A model generated the notes under the pieces. That model was given only the letters and a program-made list of their open reading frames with translations, had not been told where the DNA came from and did no database searches. 64,000 nt of DNA from Streptomyces corallincola. Its GTDB lineage: Bacteria; Actinomycetota; Actinomycetes; Streptomycetales; Streptomycetaceae. Of the stretch, positions 26,110 to 36,416 are shown piece after piece. The translations under genes were made by a program, and so were the position numbers. The stretch lies in contig NZ_JAHRXF010000019.1 of NCBI RefSeq assembly GCF_019104725.1, forward strand, positions 38,722 to 102,721. The letters are read 5' to 3'. Within the stretch, counting starts at the first letter, position 1. Every line of letters starts with the position of its first letter.

Positions 26110-27525
26110 TTGATCGCCCTCTCCCTCGCCGAGATCGCAGCCGCCGTCGGCGGGCAGACGCACGACATACCGGACACGTCGGTCCAGGTCACCGGACCCG
26201 TCGTCCGGGACTCCCGCGACGTGGTGCCGGGCAGCCTGTTCGCCGCGTTCGCCGGTGAGCGGGTGGACGGCCACGACTACGCCGGGGCGGTCGTCGCCGC
26301 CGGTGCCGTCGCGGTGCTGGCCGCCCGGCCCGTCGGCGTGCCCGCGATCGTCGTCCCCGACGTGCAGACCGCCCTCGGCGCGCTCGCCCGGTACGTCGTC
26401 CAGCGGCTCGGCGCGACCCTCGTCGCCCTGACCGGCTCGGCGGGCAAGACCAGCACCAAGGACCTCATCGCCCAGGTGCTCCAGAGCCACGCGCCGACCG
26501 TGTTCACACCCGGCTCGCTCAACAACGAGATCGGGTTGCCGCTGACCGCCCTGTCCGCCACCGAGGAGACCCGCTTCCTCGTGCTGGAGATGGGCGCCCG
26601 AGGCATCGGCCACATCCGCTACCTCACCGGACTCACCCCGCCGAGGATCGGCCTGGTCCTCAACGTCGGCAGCGCGCACATCGGCGAGTTCGGCGGCCGG
26701 GAGCAGATCGCCCAGGCCAAGGGCGAGTTGGTGGAGGCGCTGCCCCCGGCGGCGGAGGGCGGGATCGCGGTGCTCAACGCCGACGACCCGCTGGTCCGCG
26801 CGATGGCCTCCCGTACCCAGGCGAAGGTGGTCCTTTTCGGAGAGTCGGCCGAAGCGGACGTACGCGCCGAGAACGTGCGACTCACGGACACCGGGCAGCC
26901 CGCGTTCCGCCTCCACACACCCTCCGGTGCAAGCGATGTGACGATGCGCCTGTACGGTGAGCACCACGTGTCGAACGCGCTCGCCACGGCCGCCGTCGCC
27001 CATGAGCTGGGCATGTCCGCACCCGAGATCGCCACCGCGCTCTCCGGGGCGGGCTCCCTCTCCCGCTGGCGCATGGAGGTCACCGAGCGCCCGGACGGCG
27101 TGACCATCGTCAACGACGCCTACAACGCCAACCCCGAGTCCATGCGCGCCGCCCTCAGGGCGCTCGCGGCCATGAGCGGGGGACGGCGCACCTGGGCGGT
27201 GCTCGGCAAGATGGCCGAGCTGGGGGACGAGGCGCTCGCCGAGCACGACGCGGTCGGACGGCTCGCCGTCCGGCTCAATGTCGGCAAGCTCGTCGCGGTT
27301 GGGGGGATCGAAGCCTCCTGGCTGCAACTGGGCGCATACAACGAGGGTTCGTGGGGTGAGGAGTCGGTGCACGTGTCCGACGCACAGGCGGCGATCGACC
27401 TGTTGCGCAGCGAGGTGCGGCCGGGGGACGTCGTACTCGTGAAGGCGTCCCGTTCCGTGGGGCTCGAGGGCGTGGCCCAGGCGCTGACCGAGAACGCCGC
27501 CGGGAGCGGGGTCGAGACCCGATGA
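26110..27525 (+). CDS. murF: UDP-MurNAc-tripeptide:D-Ala-D-Ala ligase MurF
   Basis: MurF completes the UDP-MurNAc-pentapeptide. The 471-residue product has GSAGKTSTKD (ATP loop), LEMGARGIGHIRYL, NVGSAHIGEFG and DAYNANPESM, all typical of MurF. It starts with a rare TTG at 26110, with AGGGATGA overlapping the end of murE serving as ribosome site; no in-frame ATG or GTG near the N-terminus would keep the conserved MIALSLAEIAAAVGG. The stop overlaps the mraY start (ATGATG). Confidence 0.95.
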   Translation: MIALSLAEIAAAVGGQTHDIPDTSVQVTGPVVRDSRDVVPGSLFAAFAGERVDGHDYAGAVVAAGAVAVLAARPVGVPAIVVPDVQTALGALARYVVQRLGATLVALTGSAGKTSTKDLIAQVLQSHAPTVFTPGSLNNEIGLPLTALSATEETRFLVLEMGARGIGHIRYLTGLTPPRIGLVLNVGSAHIGEFGGREQIAQAKGELVEALPPAAEGGIAVLNADDPLVRAMASRTQAKVVLFGESAEADVRAENVRLTDTGQPAFRLHTPSGASDVTMRLYGEHHVSNALATAAVAHELGMSAPEIATALSGAGSLSRWRMEVTERPDGVTIVNDAYNANPESMRAALRALAAMSGGRRTWAVLGKMAELGDEALAEHDAVGRLAVRLNVGKLVAVGGIEASWLQLGAYNEGSWGEESVHVSDAQAAIDLLRSEVRPGDVVLVKASRSVGLEGVAQALTENAAGSGVETR

Positions 27526-28595
27526 TGAACCAGATCCTGTTCTCGGGCGTCATCGGTCTCTTCCTGACCCTGGTCGGCACCCCGCTGCTGATCAAGCTCC
27601 TCGCCCGCAAGGGCTACGGCCAGTACATCCGCGACGACGGCCCGCGCGAGCACGCCAGCAAGCGCGGTACGCCGACGATGGGCGGTATCGCCTTCATCTT
27701 CGCCACGATCGCCGCGTACTTCCTCAGCAAGGTGATCACCGGCAAGCCGCCGACGTACTCCGGACTCCTCGTCCTCGGTCTGATGACCGGCATGGGCCTG
27801 GTCGGCTTCCTCGACGACTACATCAAGATCGTCAAGCGCCGTTCGCTCGGTCTGCGCGCCAAGGCCAAGATGGCCGGACAGCTCATCGTCGGCATCGGCT
27901 TCGCCGTGCTGTCGCTGATGTTCTCCGACTCGCGCGGCAACACCCCGGCCTCCACCAAGCTGTCGTTCATCACCGACTTCGGCTGGTCGCTCGGCCCGGT
28001 GCTGTTCGTCATCTGGGCGCTGTTCATGATCCTCGCCATGTCCAACGGCGTGAACCTCACCGACGGCCTCGACGGCCTCGCCACCGGCGCCTCCGTCCTC
28101 GTCTTCGGCGCCTACACCTTCATCGGCGTCTGGCAGTTCCAGGAGTCCTGCGCCAACGCGATGACCCTGACCAACCCCGCCGCCTGCTACGAGGTGCGCG
28201 ATCCGCTCGACCTCGCCGTGGTCGCCTCCGCCCTGATGGGCGCCTGCCTCGGCTTCCTGTGGTGGAACACCTCGCCCGCCAAGATCTTCATGGGCGACAC
28301 CGGCTCGCTGGCCCTCGGCGGCGTCCTGACCGGCCTGGCGATCCTCTCCCGCACGGAGCTGCTGCTCGCCATCATGGGCGGCCTGTTCGTCCTCATCACC
28401 ATGTCGGTCGTCATCCAGGTCGGCTCCTTCCGGCTCACCGGCAAGCGCGTCTTCCGGATGGCACCGCTCCAGCACCACTTCGAACTCAAGGGCTGGTCCG
28501 AGGTCCTGGTCGTGGTCCGCTTCTGGATCATCCAGGGCATCTGCGTCATCGTCGGACTCGGCCTCTTCTACGCGGGATGGGCAGCGGACAAGTGA
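27522..28595 (+). CDS. mraY: Phospho-MurNAc-pentapeptide transferase MraY
   Basis: MraY transfers phospho-MurNAc-pentapeptide to undecaprenyl phosphate, making lipid I in the membrane. The 357-residue product has about ten membrane helices and the catalytic signatures FLDDYIK, MSNGVNLTDGLDGLATG and KIFMGDTGSLALGG, with MAPLQHHFELKGW near the C-terminus. ATG codons at 27522 and 27525 both overlap the murF stop. An insertion (QESCANAMTLTNPAACYEVRDPLDL) sits in an extracytoplasmic loop. Confidence 0.96.
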   Translation: MMNQILFSGVIGLFLTLVGTPLLIKLLARKGYGQYIRDDGPREHASKRGTPTMGGIAFIFATIAAYFLSKVITGKPPTYSGLLVLGLMTGMGLVGFLDDYIKIVKRRSLGLRAKAKMAGQLIVGIGFAVLSLMFSDSRGNTPASTKLSFITDFGWSLGPVLFVIWALFMILAMSNGVNLTDGLDGLATGASVLVFGAYTFIGVWQFQESCANAMTLTNPAACYEVRDPLDLAVVASALMGACLGFLWWNTSPAKIFMGDTGSLALGGVLTGLAILSRTELLLAIMGGLFVLITMSVVIQVGSFRLTGKRVFRMAPLQHHFELKGWSEVLVVVRFWIIQGICVIVGLGLFYAGWAADK

Positions 28596-30010
28596 CCTCC
28601 TCGGTGTCCCCGGAACTCCAGGGCAAGCACGTCACCGTCGCCGGGCTCGGCGTCTCCGGCGTCCCGGCGGCCAGGGCGCTGCTCGCCCGCGGCGCCCGCG
28701 TGACCGTCGTCAACGACGGCGACGACGCCCGCTCCCGCGAGCAGGCCGCCGCCCTGGAGAAGCTGGGCGCCACCGTCCGCCTCGGCGACGGCGCGACCCT
28801 GCCCGAGGGCACCGACCTCGTCGTCACCGCCCCCGGCTGGCAGCCGGACAAGCCGCTGTTCAAGGCCGCCGGGGAAGCGGGCGTCCCCGTCTGGGGCGAC
28901 GTCGAGCTGGCCTGGCGGCTGCGCGGCCCCGACGCCGCGCCCTGGCTCGCCGTGACCGGCACCAACGGCAAGACCACCACCGTGCAGATGCTCGCGTCGA
29001 TCCTCACCGCCGCCGGACTGCGCACCGCGGCCGTCGGCAACATCGGCGTCTCCCTGCTGGACGCCGTCCTCGGCGACGAGGAGTACGACGTCCTCGCCGT
29101 CGAACTCTCCAGCTACCAGCTGCACTGGGCGCCTTCCCCGCGCCCCCACTCCGCCGCCGTCCTCAACCTCGCCCCCGACCACCTCGACTGGCACGGCTCG
29201 ATGGAGGCGTACGCCGCCGACAAGGGCCGCGTCTACGAGGGCAACCGCGTCGCCTGCGTCTACAACGCGGCCGACCCGCGCACCGAGGACTTGGTACGCG
29301 CCGCCGACGTCGAGGAGGGCTGCCGCGCCATCGGCTTCACCCTCGGCGCCCCCGCGCCCTCCCAACTCGGCGTGGTGGACGGCATCCTGGTGGACCGCGC
29401 CTTCGTGGCGGACCGGCACAGCAGCGCGCAGGAACTGGCCGAGGTCTCCGACGTCAACCCGCCCGCCCCGCACAACGTCGCCAACGCCCTCGCGGCGGCC
29501 GCCCTCGCCCGCGCCTTCGGCGTCCCCGCCACCGCCGTACGCGACGGACTGCGCGCCTTCTCGCCCGACGCCCACCGCATCGCGCACGTCGCGGACGTGG
29601 ACGGCGTCGCCTACATCGACGACTCCAAGGCCACCAACACCCACGCCGCGGAGGCCTCGTTGGCGTCCTACGAGTCGATCGTGTGGCTGGCCGGGGGACT
29701 CGCCAAGGGCGCCACCTTCGACGAGTTGGTGGCCCGCTCCGCCCAGCACCTGCGCGCCGCCGTGCTGTTCGGCGCCGACCGCGCGCTGATCCGCGAGGCC
29801 CTCGCGCGACACGCCCCGGAAGTCCCCGTCGTGGACCTCGAACGGACCGACACTGGGGCGATGCTCCGGGCGGTGACCGAGGCGAAGCGGCTCGCCCGCC
29901 CCGGCGACACGGTGCTCCTCGCCCCCGCCTGCGCCTCGATGGACATGTTCACCAACTACAACCAGCGCGGTGACGCGTTCGCGGAGGCGGTCCGCGGACT
30001 CGGCGCCTGA
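28592..30010 (+). CDS. murD: UDP-MurNAc-L-Ala:D-Glu ligase MurD
   Basis: MurD adds D-glutamate to UDP-MurNAc-L-alanine. The 472-residue product has an N-terminal Rossmann domain (HVTVAGLGVSGVPAARALLARGARVTVVND in outline), the ATP loop VTGTNGKTTTVQML, LSSYQLHWAP, NLAPDHLDWHGSMEAYAADKGR and IDDSKATNTHAAEASL. The GTG at 28592 overlaps the mraY stop by four bases; an ATG at 28577 (five extra residues) is an alternative. A 66-base gap with an AGGAGGAG site then leads to ftsW. Confidence 0.95.
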   Translation: MTSSVSPELQGKHVTVAGLGVSGVPAARALLARGARVTVVNDGDDARSREQAAALEKLGATVRLGDGATLPEGTDLVVTAPGWQPDKPLFKAAGEAGVPVWGDVELAWRLRGPDAAPWLAVTGTNGKTTTVQMLASILTAAGLRTAAVGNIGVSLLDAVLGDEEYDVLAVELSSYQLHWAPSPRPHSAAVLNLAPDHLDWHGSMEAYAADKGRVYEGNRVACVYNAADPRTEDLVRAADVEEGCRAIGFTLGAPAPSQLGVVDGILVDRAFVADRHSSAQELAEVSDVNPPAPHNVANALAAAALARAFGVPATAVRDGLRAFSPDAHRIAHVADVDGVAYIDDSKATNTHAAEASLASYESIVWLAGGLAKGATFDELVARSAQHLRAAVLFGADRALIREALARHAPEVPVVDLERTDTGAMLRAVTEAKRLARPGDTVLLAPACASMDMFTNYNQRGDAFAEAVRGLGA

Positions 30011-30076
30011 CCCGGCCGCCGCCGGGCGGAACTTGGGAGGCACCCGTGGCACGGCCGACGTTCACAGGAGGAGCCG

Positions 30077-31435
30077 ATGCCCGGTAGCCGTACCGGCCGT
30101 CCGCCCGTGCAGCGGGCCACCCGCCGCCCGGCCGCGGCACCGGCCCGCGACAACCCGGTGCTGCGCACCGCGGACCGGGTCCGCAAGGCGTGGGACCGGC
30201 CGCTCACCGCGTACTACCTGATCCTCGGCGGCAGCCTGCTGATCACCGTGCTCGGTCTGGTGATGGTGTACTCCGCCTCCCAGATCACCGCGCTGCAACT
30301 CTCGCTGCCCGGCTCGTACTTCTTCCGCAAGCAGTTCCTCGCCGCCACCATCGGCGGCGCCCTGATGTTCGCCGCCTCCCGGATGCCGGTGAAGCTGCAC
30401 CGGGCGCTGGCCTACCCGATCCTCGCCGGTGCGGTCTTCCTGATGGCGCTGGTGCAGGTGCCGGGGATAGGGATGTCGGTCAACGGCAACCAGAACTGGA
30501 TCTCGCTCGGCGGCTCCTTCCAGATCCAGCCCAGCGAGTTCGGCAAGCTGGCCCTCGTCCTGTGGGCGGCCGACCTGATGGCCCGCAAGCAGGAACGGCG
30601 GCTGCTGACCCAGTGGAAGCACATGCTGGTGCCGCTGGTCCCGGTCGCCTTCCTGCTGCTCGGACTGATCATGCTCGGCGGCGACATGGGCACCGCGATC
30701 ATCCTGACGGCCATCCTGTTCGGCCTGCTCTGGCTGGCCGGAGCCCCCACCCGGCTCTTCGTCGGCGTGCTCTCCGTCGCCGGGGTCATCGGCGTGGTCC
30801 TCATCAAGACCAGCGCCAACCGCATGGCCCGGCTCGCCTGCATCGGCGCCACCGAACCGAAGACCGGCGTCGCCGACTGCTGGCAGGCCGTGCACGGCAT
30901 CTACGCCCTCGCCTCCGGCGGATTCTTCGGCTCCGGGCTCGGAGCCAGCGTGGAGAAATGGGGCCAACTACCCGAAGCCCACACCGACTTCATCTTCGCC
31001 GTCACCGGTGAGGAATTGGGCCTCGCGGGGACGCTGTCGGTGCTCGCCCTCTTCGCGGCTCTAGGCTATGCGGGTATCCGCGTGGCCGGACGCACGGAGG
31101 ACCCCTTCGTCAGGTACGCCGCGGGAGGAGTGACCACCTGGATCACCGCGCAGTCGGTGATCAACATCGGTGCGGTGCTCGGTCTGCTGCCGATCGCCGG
31201 TGTCCCCCTCCCGCTGTTCTCCTACGGGGGCTCCGCCCTGCTGCCGACCATGTTCGCCATCGGACTGCTGATCGCCTTCGCGCGCGACGAGCCCGGTGCG
31301 CGGGCGGCGCTTGCGATGCGGCAACCCCGCTTTGGTAGAAAGCGGGCGGGAGGCCCCGGTGTGGAGCGGGGGCCTCGGAGATGGAACACGATGCGACGGC
31401 GCGCCCCGGTGGCGCGTCCGTCCGGAGAGCGGTGA
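30077..31435 (+). CDS. ftsW: Septal glycan polymerase FtsW
   Basis: FtsW is the SEDS-family peptidoglycan polymerase working with FtsI. The 452-residue protein has about ten membrane helices, beginning after a 45-residue basic N-terminus, and the SEDS motifs ISLGGSFQIQPSEFGKLAL, GGDMGTAIIL, GSGLGASVEKWGQLPEAHTDFIFAVTGEELG and GVPLPLFSYGGSALLPTM. The ATG at 30077 follows AGGAGGAG (30066-30073). The C-terminal tail is arginine-rich. It ends six bases before murG. Confidence 0.96.
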   Translation: MPGSRTGRPPVQRATRRPAAAPARDNPVLRTADRVRKAWDRPLTAYYLILGGSLLITVLGLVMVYSASQITALQLSLPGSYFFRKQFLAATIGGALMFAASRMPVKLHRALAYPILAGAVFLMALVQVPGIGMSVNGNQNWISLGGSFQIQPSEFGKLALVLWAADLMARKQERRLLTQWKHMLVPLVPVAFLLLGLIMLGGDMGTAIILTAILFGLLWLAGAPTRLFVGVLSVAGVIGVVLIKTSANRMARLACIGATEPKTGVADCWQAVHGIYALASGGFFGSGLGASVEKWGQLPEAHTDFIFAVTGEELGLAGTLSVLALFAALGYAGIRVAGRTEDPFVRYAAGGVTTWITAQSVINIGAVLGLLPIAGVPLPLFSYGGSALLPTMFAIGLLIAFARDEPGARAALAMRQPRFGRKRAGGPGVERGPRRWNTMRRRAPVARPSGER

Positions 31436-31441
31436 ATTTCG

Positions 31442-32530
31442 GTGCATGTCGTACTCGCCGGCGGAGGCACCGCGGGCCACATCGAGCCCGCGCTCGCCCT
31501 CGCGGACGCCCTGCGCAGGCAGGACCCCACCGTGGGCATCACGGCCCTGGGCACGGAACGCGGTCTGGAGACCCGGCTCGTCCCCGAGCGCGGCTACGAG
31601 CTGGCGCTGATCCCGGCCGTGCCGCTGCCCCGCAAGCCCACCCCCGAGCTGATCACCGTGCCCGGACGGCTGCGCGGCACCATCAAGGCCGCCGAGCAGG
31701 TCCTGGAGCGCACCAAGGCGGACGCCGTGGTCGGCTTCGGCGGTTACGTCGCCCTGCCCGCCTACCTGGCCGCCAAACGGCTTGGTGTGCCCATCGTGAT
31801 CCACGAGGCCAACGCCCGGCCGGGGCTGGCCAACAAGATCGGCTCGCGCTACGCGGCCCGCGTCGCCGTCTCCACCCCGGACAGCAAGCTGCGCGACGCC
31901 CGCTACATCGGCATCCCGCTGCGCCGCTCCGTCGCCACCCTGGACCGCGCCGCCGCCCGCCCCGAGGCGCGCGCCTACTTCGGGCTCGACCCCAACCTGC
32001 CCACGCTGCTGGTCTCCGGCGGCTCGCAGGGCGCCCGGCGCCTCAACGAGGTCGTCCAGCAGGCCGCCCCGCGCCTCCAGCAGTCCGGCATCCAGATCCT
32101 GCACGCGGTCGGCCCCAAGAACGAACTGCCGCAGGTGCACCAGATGCCGGGGATGCCGCCGTACATCCCGGTAAGTTACCTGGACCGGATGGACCTCGCG
32201 TACGCCGCTGCGGACCTGATGCTCTGCCGCGCGGGCGCGATGACCGTCGCCGAACTCTCCGCCGTCGGGCTCCCCGCCGCCTACGTCCCGCTGCCGATCG
32301 GCAACGGCGAACAGCGGCTCAACGCCCAGCCGGTGGTCAAGGCGGGCGGCGGACTCCTCGTGGACGACGCGGAACTGACGCCCGAGTGGGTGCAGCAGAA
32401 CGTGCTGCCCGTACTCGCCGACCCGCACCGCCTCTACGAGATGTCCCGCGCCGCCAGCGAGTTCGGCCGCCGGGACGCCGACGACCTCCTGGTCGGCATG
32501 GTGCGCGAGGCGATCGCCTCACGCCGCTAG
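31442..32530 (+). CDS. murG: Lipid I N-acetylglucosaminyltransferase MurG
   Basis: MurG converts lipid I to lipid II by adding GlcNAc at the inner membrane face. The 362-residue GT28 enzyme starts [23 protein letters not shown] (the GGGTxGH motif), contains [30 protein letters not shown] and the UDP-GlcNAc-contacting [26 protein letters not shown]. The GTG at 31442 gives exactly the conserved N-terminus. It ends in TAG, 26 bases before ftsQ. Confidence 0.97.
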   Translation: MHVVLAGGGTAGHIEPALALADALRRQDPTVGITALGTERGLETRLVPERGYELALIPAVPLPRKPTPELITVPGRLRGTIKAAEQVLERTKADAVVGFGGYVALPAYLAAKRLGVPIVIHEANARPGLANKIGSRYAARVAVSTPDSKLRDARYIGIPLRRSVATLDRAAARPEARAYFGLDPNLPTLLVSGGSQGARRLNEVVQQAAPRLQQSGIQILHAVGPKNELPQVHQMPGMPPYIPVSYLDRMDLAYAAADLMLCRAGAMTVAELSAVGLPAAYVPLPIGNGEQRLNAQPVVKAGGGLLVDDAELTPEWVQQNVLPVLADPHRLYEMSRAASEFGRRDADDLLVGMVREAIASRR

Positions 32531-32556
32531 GACCGTATGACGAAAGGGCAGTGAGC

Positions 32557-33351
32557 GTGGCCGGACCGACGACCGCCGAACGCGGTGAACGCCAGCAGGA
32601 GTCGTCCGGCCCGCCGCCCGCGCGGCGCGCGCGCCGGACGCGCCTTCGTACGATCGTCATCCTGCTCGTCCTGCTCATCCTCTTGGGCGCGGGCACCACT
32701 TGGGCCCTCTACGGCTCCCAGTGGCTGCGGGTCCGGGACGTCTCCGTCTCCGGCACCCGGGTGCTGACCCCCGCCGACGTGCGCGAGGCCGCCTCCGTGC
32801 CCGTGGGCGCGCCGCTGGTCTCCGTGGACACCGGGGCCGTCGCCGCCCGGCTGCGCGCCCAACTCCGGCGCATCGACCGGGTGGACGTGGTCCGGGTCTG
32901 GCCGCACGGCATCGCGCTGAAGGTCACCGAGCGGACCCCCGTGCTGCTGATCCGCAACGCGGGCACCTTCGTCGAAGTGGACGACGGTGGCGTCCGGTTC
33001 GCCACCGTCTCCCGCGCCCCCGAGGGCGTGCCGCTGCTCGATCTCGTGCCGGACCGCACCGGTTCGGGCGCGGCGGGCTTCCGCCGCTTCGGCACCGACG
33101 GACTCGTACGCGCCGCGGTCGCCGTCGCGGGCGACATCCCGCCCGCCGTCTCCCGGCACACCCAGAACCTCAAAGTCCGTTCCTACGACGGCATCTCGCT
33201 CGACCTGGACCACGGGCGGACCGTGGTGTGGGGGAGCGCGGAGAACGGGCCCGCGAAGGCGCGGGCGCTGACCGCTCTGATGAAGGCGGCGCCGAAAGCG
33301 GCGCAGCTCGACGTGAGTGTCCCCACCGCCCCCGCCTCAGCGGGCAGTTGA
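32557..33351 (+). CDS. ftsQ: Cell division protein FtsQ
   Basis: FtsQ (DivIB) is a bitopic divisome scaffold. The 264-residue product has a charged N-terminus (about 30 residues), a membrane helix (about 34-52), a POTRA domain starting WLRVRDVSVSGTRVLTPADVREAASV and the FtsQ domain after it. The GTG at 32557 is preferred over the one at 32551 because AAAGGG (32543-32548) is eight bases away. It ends before the long ftsZ leader. Confidence 0.92.
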   Translation: MAGPTTAERGERQQESSGPPPARRARRTRLRTIVILLVLLILLGAGTTWALYGSQWLRVRDVSVSGTRVLTPADVREAASVPVGAPLVSVDTGAVAARLRAQLRRIDRVDVVRVWPHGIALKVTERTPVLLIRNAGTFVEVDDGGVRFATVSRAPEGVPLLDLVPDRTGSGAAGFRRFGTDGLVRAAVAVAGDIPPAVSRHTQNLKVRSYDGISLDLDHGRTVVWGSAENGPAKARALTALMKAAPKAAQLDVSVPTAPASAGS

Positions 33352-33441
33352 CGCACATCGGTGCAGGCCAGCCCCCTGGTTGGGCACCGCTACGGCTGAT
33401 CACATAGGGTGAAAAGAAAAACGGGAGGTTCGGCGTGTTCG

Positions 33442-33532
33442 TTGAACGCGCCCCGCTTGCCGACTTAGTGTCCTGTGCAGAAGACTCCAGGAAACAGACA
33501 CACTGGTAACCCTAAACCTCAGGGTTAGGGTT
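33442..33532 (+). promoter_or_regulatory. ftsZ promoter/leader region
   Basis: The 277-base ftsQ-ftsZ gap is lower in GC than its neighbours. TTGAAC (33442-33447), an 18-base spacer and TAGTGT (33466-33471) make a promoter candidate. A GACAC core (33497-33501), the known WhiA recognition sequence, follows. AACCCTAA (33508-33515) and TTAGGGTT (33525-33532) form an inverted repeat. Streptomyces ftsZ is known to have several promoters including a sporulation-induced one; which of these elements belongs to which is inference. Confidence 0.55.
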
Positions 33533-33628
33533 CGGGTCGGCATTCGGACCGTCCCATTCGGCATCCGCCGTCCCGGTGCGGGCAACCGCCCGCGACGGCA
33601 ACGTAATTCGAGGCGAGAGGCCTTCGAC

Positions 33629-34837
33629 GTGGCAGCACCGCAGAACTACCTCGCAGTCATCAAGGTCATCGGTGTCGGCGGCGGTGGTGTCAATGCCATC
33701 AACCGGATGATCGAGGTCGGCCTCAAGGGCGTCGAGTTCATCGCCATCAACACCGACGCACAGGCGCTGTTGATGAGCGACGCCGACGTCAAGCTCGACG
33801 TCGGCCGGGAACTCACCCGCGGACTCGGCGCCGGTGCCAACCCGGCCGTCGGGCGCAAGGCGGCCGAGGACCACCGCGAGGAGATCGAGGAGGTCCTCAA
33901 GGGGGCCGACATGGTCTTCGTGACCGCCGGCGAGGGCGGCGGCACCGGTACCGGCGGCGCTCCGGTCGTCGCCAACATCGCCCGCTCGCTGGGCGCGCTC
34001 ACCATCGGCGTGGTCACCCGCCCGTTCACCTTCGAGGGCCGGCGCCGGGCGAACCAGGCCGAGGACGGCATCGCGGAGCTGCGCGAAGAGGTGGACACCC
34101 TCATCGTCATCCCGAACGACCGGCTGCTCTCCATCTCGGACCGTCAGGTCTCGGTGCTGGACGCGTTCAAGTCGGCCGACCAGGTCCTGCTCTCCGGTGT
34201 GCAGGGCATCACCGACCTCATCACCACGCCCGGTCTGATCAACCTCGACTTCGCGGACGTCAAGTCCGTGATGTCCGAGGCCGGTTCGGCGCTCATGGGC
34301 ATCGGCTCGGCACGCGGCGACGACCGCGCGGTGGCCGCGGCCGAGATGGCGATCTCCTCCCCGCTGCTGGAGGCGTCCATCGACGGCGCCCGCGGCGTGC
34401 TGCTCTCCATCTCCGGCGGCTCCGACCTCGGCCTGTTCGAGATCAACGAGGCGGCTCAGCTGGTCAGCGAGGCCGCCCACCCGGAGGCCAACATCATCTT
34501 CGGCGCGGTCATCGACGACGCGCTCGGCGACGAGGTGCGGGTCACCGTCATCGCCGCCGGGTTCGACGGCGGCCAGCCCCCGGCCCGCCGGGACAACGTC
34601 CTCGGCTCGGCCTCCGCCTCCTCGCCCGCGCCCCGGCGCGAGGAGCCGGCCCCGGTGCGGCAGGAGAGCCGCCCGAGCTTCGGCTCGCTCGGCAGCGTGA
34701 CCCCGAAGGAGGAGCCGGAGCCCGTCCCGGCGCCCGAGCCGGTCACCGAGATCCCGGTCGCCCCGCCGGTCCCGCAGTCCCGGAACTACTCGGACAGCGC
34801 GGCCGAGGAACTGGACGTCCCGGACTTCCTCAAGTGA
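33629..34837 (+). CDS. ftsZ: Cell division GTPase FtsZ
   Basis: FtsZ polymerises into the cytokinetic ring. The 402-residue tubulin homologue has [17 protein letters not shown] at the N-terminus, the GTP signature [12 protein letters not shown] (101-112), the catalytic T7 loop region [21 protein letters not shown], a Pro/Glu-rich linker (about 320-385) and the conserved C-terminal peptide LDVPDFLK for SepF/FtsW binding. A GTG start is used with GGCGAGAGG before it. It overlaps pgeF by four bases. Confidence 0.98.
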   Translation: MAAPQNYLAVIKVIGVGGGGVNAINRMIEVGLKGVEFIAINTDAQALLMSDADVKLDVGRELTRGLGAGANPAVGRKAAEDHREEIEEVLKGADMVFVTAGEGGGTGTGGAPVVANIARSLGALTIGVVTRPFTFEGRRRANQAEDGIAELREEVDTLIVIPNDRLLSISDRQVSVLDAFKSADQVLLSGVQGITDLITTPGLINLDFADVKSVMSEAGSALMGIGSARGDDRAVAAAEMAISSPLLEASIDGARGVLLSISGGSDLGLFEINEAAQLVSEAAHPEANIIFGAVIDDALGDEVRVTVIAAGFDGGQPPARRDNVLGSASASSPAPRREEPAPVRQESRPSFGSLGSVTPKEEPEPVPAPEPVTEIPVAPPVPQSRNYSDSAAEELDVPDFLK

Positions 34838-35562
34838 TAGGAACGCGCGAGAGCGTGAGCGGCGCGCACTTCGCCTTCACCGACCGGTGGGGCGGGGTGA
34901 GCGCCGCTCCGTATGAGCAGCTCAACCTCGGCGGCGCGGTCGGTGACGACCCCGACTCCGTGCGCGCCAACCGCGGCCTGGCCGCGGCCTCGCTCGGGCT
35001 GGACGCCGGGCGGGTGGTCTGGATGAACCAGGTGCACGGCGCCGATGCCGCCGTCGTCGAGGAGCCCTGGGGGGAGCGGCCCGTACCGGAGGTGGACGCG
35101 CTCGTCACCGTCCGGCGCGGTCTCGCCCTCGCCGTCCTCACCGCCGACTGCGTCCCCGTCCTGCTGGCCGATCCGGCCGCCGGGGTGGTGGCCGCCGCGC
35201 ACGCCGGGCGGCCGGGTCTGGTCGCGGGCGTGGTGGCCGCCGCCGTCCGTGCGATGACGGAACTCGGCGCCCGACCCGACCGGATCACCGCCCGCACCGG
35301 CCCCGCCGTGTGCGGCCGTTGCTACGAGGTGCCCGCCGGGATGCGCGACGAGGTGACCGCCGCCGAACCCGCGGCGTACGCGGAGACGAGCTGGGGCACC
35401 CCGGCCGTCGATGTGACCGCCGGAGTGCACGCGCAGCTGGACCGGCTCGGAGTGCGCGACCGCGCGCTTTCCGGAGTGTGCACCCGTGAGTCGGACGACC
35501 ACTTCTCCTACCGCCGCGACCGCGTCACCGGTCGGCTCGCGGGCTATGTCTGGCTGGACTGA
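34834..35562 (+). CDS. pgeF: PgeF/YlmD-type (LACC1-like) protein
   Basis: The 242-residue product has the metal-binding residues of the YfiH/YlmD/LACC1 family: MNQVHGADA (His), [10 protein letters not shown] (Cys) and [16 protein letters not shown] (His). Relatives are described as peptidoglycan editing factor, polyphenol oxidase or purine nucleoside phosphorylase; the physiological role here is unproven. GTG at 34834 overlaps the ftsZ stop (GTGA). The next gene starts six bases after its stop. Confidence 0.92.
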   Translation: MIGTRESVSGAHFAFTDRWGGVSAAPYEQLNLGGAVGDDPDSVRANRGLAAASLGLDAGRVVWMNQVHGADAAVVEEPWGERPVPEVDALVTVRRGLALAVLTADCVPVLLADPAAGVVAAAHAGRPGLVAGVVAAAVRAMTELGARPDRITARTGPAVCGRCYEVPAGMRDEVTAAEPAAYAETSWGTPAVDVTAGVHAQLDRLGVRDRALSGVCTRESDDHFSYRRDRVTGRLAGYVWLD

Positions 35563-35568
35563 CCGAAG

Positions 35569-36288
35569 ATGACCGACCGCAGGACCCAACTCGCCGCGAA
35601 TCTCGCGGCGGTCGAGGAGCGGATCACCGGCGCGTGCGCGGCGGCGGGCCGGGACCGCGACGAGGTGACCCTGATCGTGGTCACCAAGACCTACCCGGCG
35701 AGCGATGTCCGCATCCTGGCCGGACTGGGCGTCCTTCATGTCGCGGAGAACCGCGACCAGGACGCGGCCCCCAAGGCGGCCGCCTGCGCCGACCTTCCGC
35801 TGACCTGGCACTTCGTCGGCCAGTTGCAGACCAACAAGGCGCGTTCCGTGGTCGGTTACGCCGATGTCGTGCACTCCGTGGACCGGGCCCGCCTGGTCAC
35901 CGCGCTCTCCGCGCAGGCGGAGGCGGCCGGGCGTGAACTCGGCTGTCTGATCCAGGTGGCGCTGGACGCGGCGGCCGACGGCCGGGGCGAGCGCGGCGGT
36001 GTCGCGCCCGGCGGGATCGCGGAGTTGGCCGCGCTGGTGGCCGCGGCCCCCGGACTGCGGCTGGACGGTCTGATGACCGTCGCACCGCTGTCCGGCGAGT
36101 ACGCCGGACGCGAACGCGCGGCGTTCGACCGGCTCATGGATTTGTCCACAGACCTGCGCCGGGACCATCCGGCTGCGACGATGGTGTCCGCAGGGATGAG
36201 CGCGGATTTGGAGGAGGCCGTGGCGGCCGGAGCGACACATGTGCGCGTCGGCAGTGCGGTACTCGGAGTCCGCCCGAGGCTCGGGTAA
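35569..36288 (+). CDS. YggS-family pyridoxal phosphate homeostasis protein
   Basis: The 239-residue protein is a TIM-barrel PLP binder related to YggS/YlmE; the cofactor lysine lies in [14 protein letters not shown] (about residue 43). [25 protein letters not shown] and [28 protein letters not shown] are conserved elements. It buffers PLP and influences amino-acid pools rather than being a catalyst. Within the gene, at 36142-36150, sits an exact DnaA-box 9-mer. It lies in the conserved ftsZ-pgeF-yggS-sepF order. Confidence 0.94.
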   Translation: MTDRRTQLAANLAAVEERITGACAAAGRDRDEVTLIVVTKTYPASDVRILAGLGVLHVAENRDQDAAPKAAACADLPLTWHFVGQLQTNKARSVVGYADVVHSVDRARLVTALSAQAEAAGRELGCLIQVALDAAADGRGERGGVAPGGIAELAALVAAAPGLRLDGLMTVAPLSGEYAGRERAAFDRLMDLSTDLRRDHPAATMVSAGMSADLEEAVAAGATHVRVGSAVLGVRPRLG

Positions 36289-36416
36289 CGTCGCCAAGAG
36301 TCGGACCACAGCAGAAAATATGGTCAATGCCCGTCCAAGGCGGGCGCAACGACCCCGTGGATCGCGGGCATTTGGCAGTCGTCAGTCGATCCACCACAGA
36401 GCGGAGGACTCAGAGC

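Noticed and set aside
33508..33532. TTAGGG-like sequence before ftsZ taken as telomere-like
   Set aside because: Only one short inverted pair is present and it sits in an internal promoter; Streptomyces telomeres are different palindromic structures.
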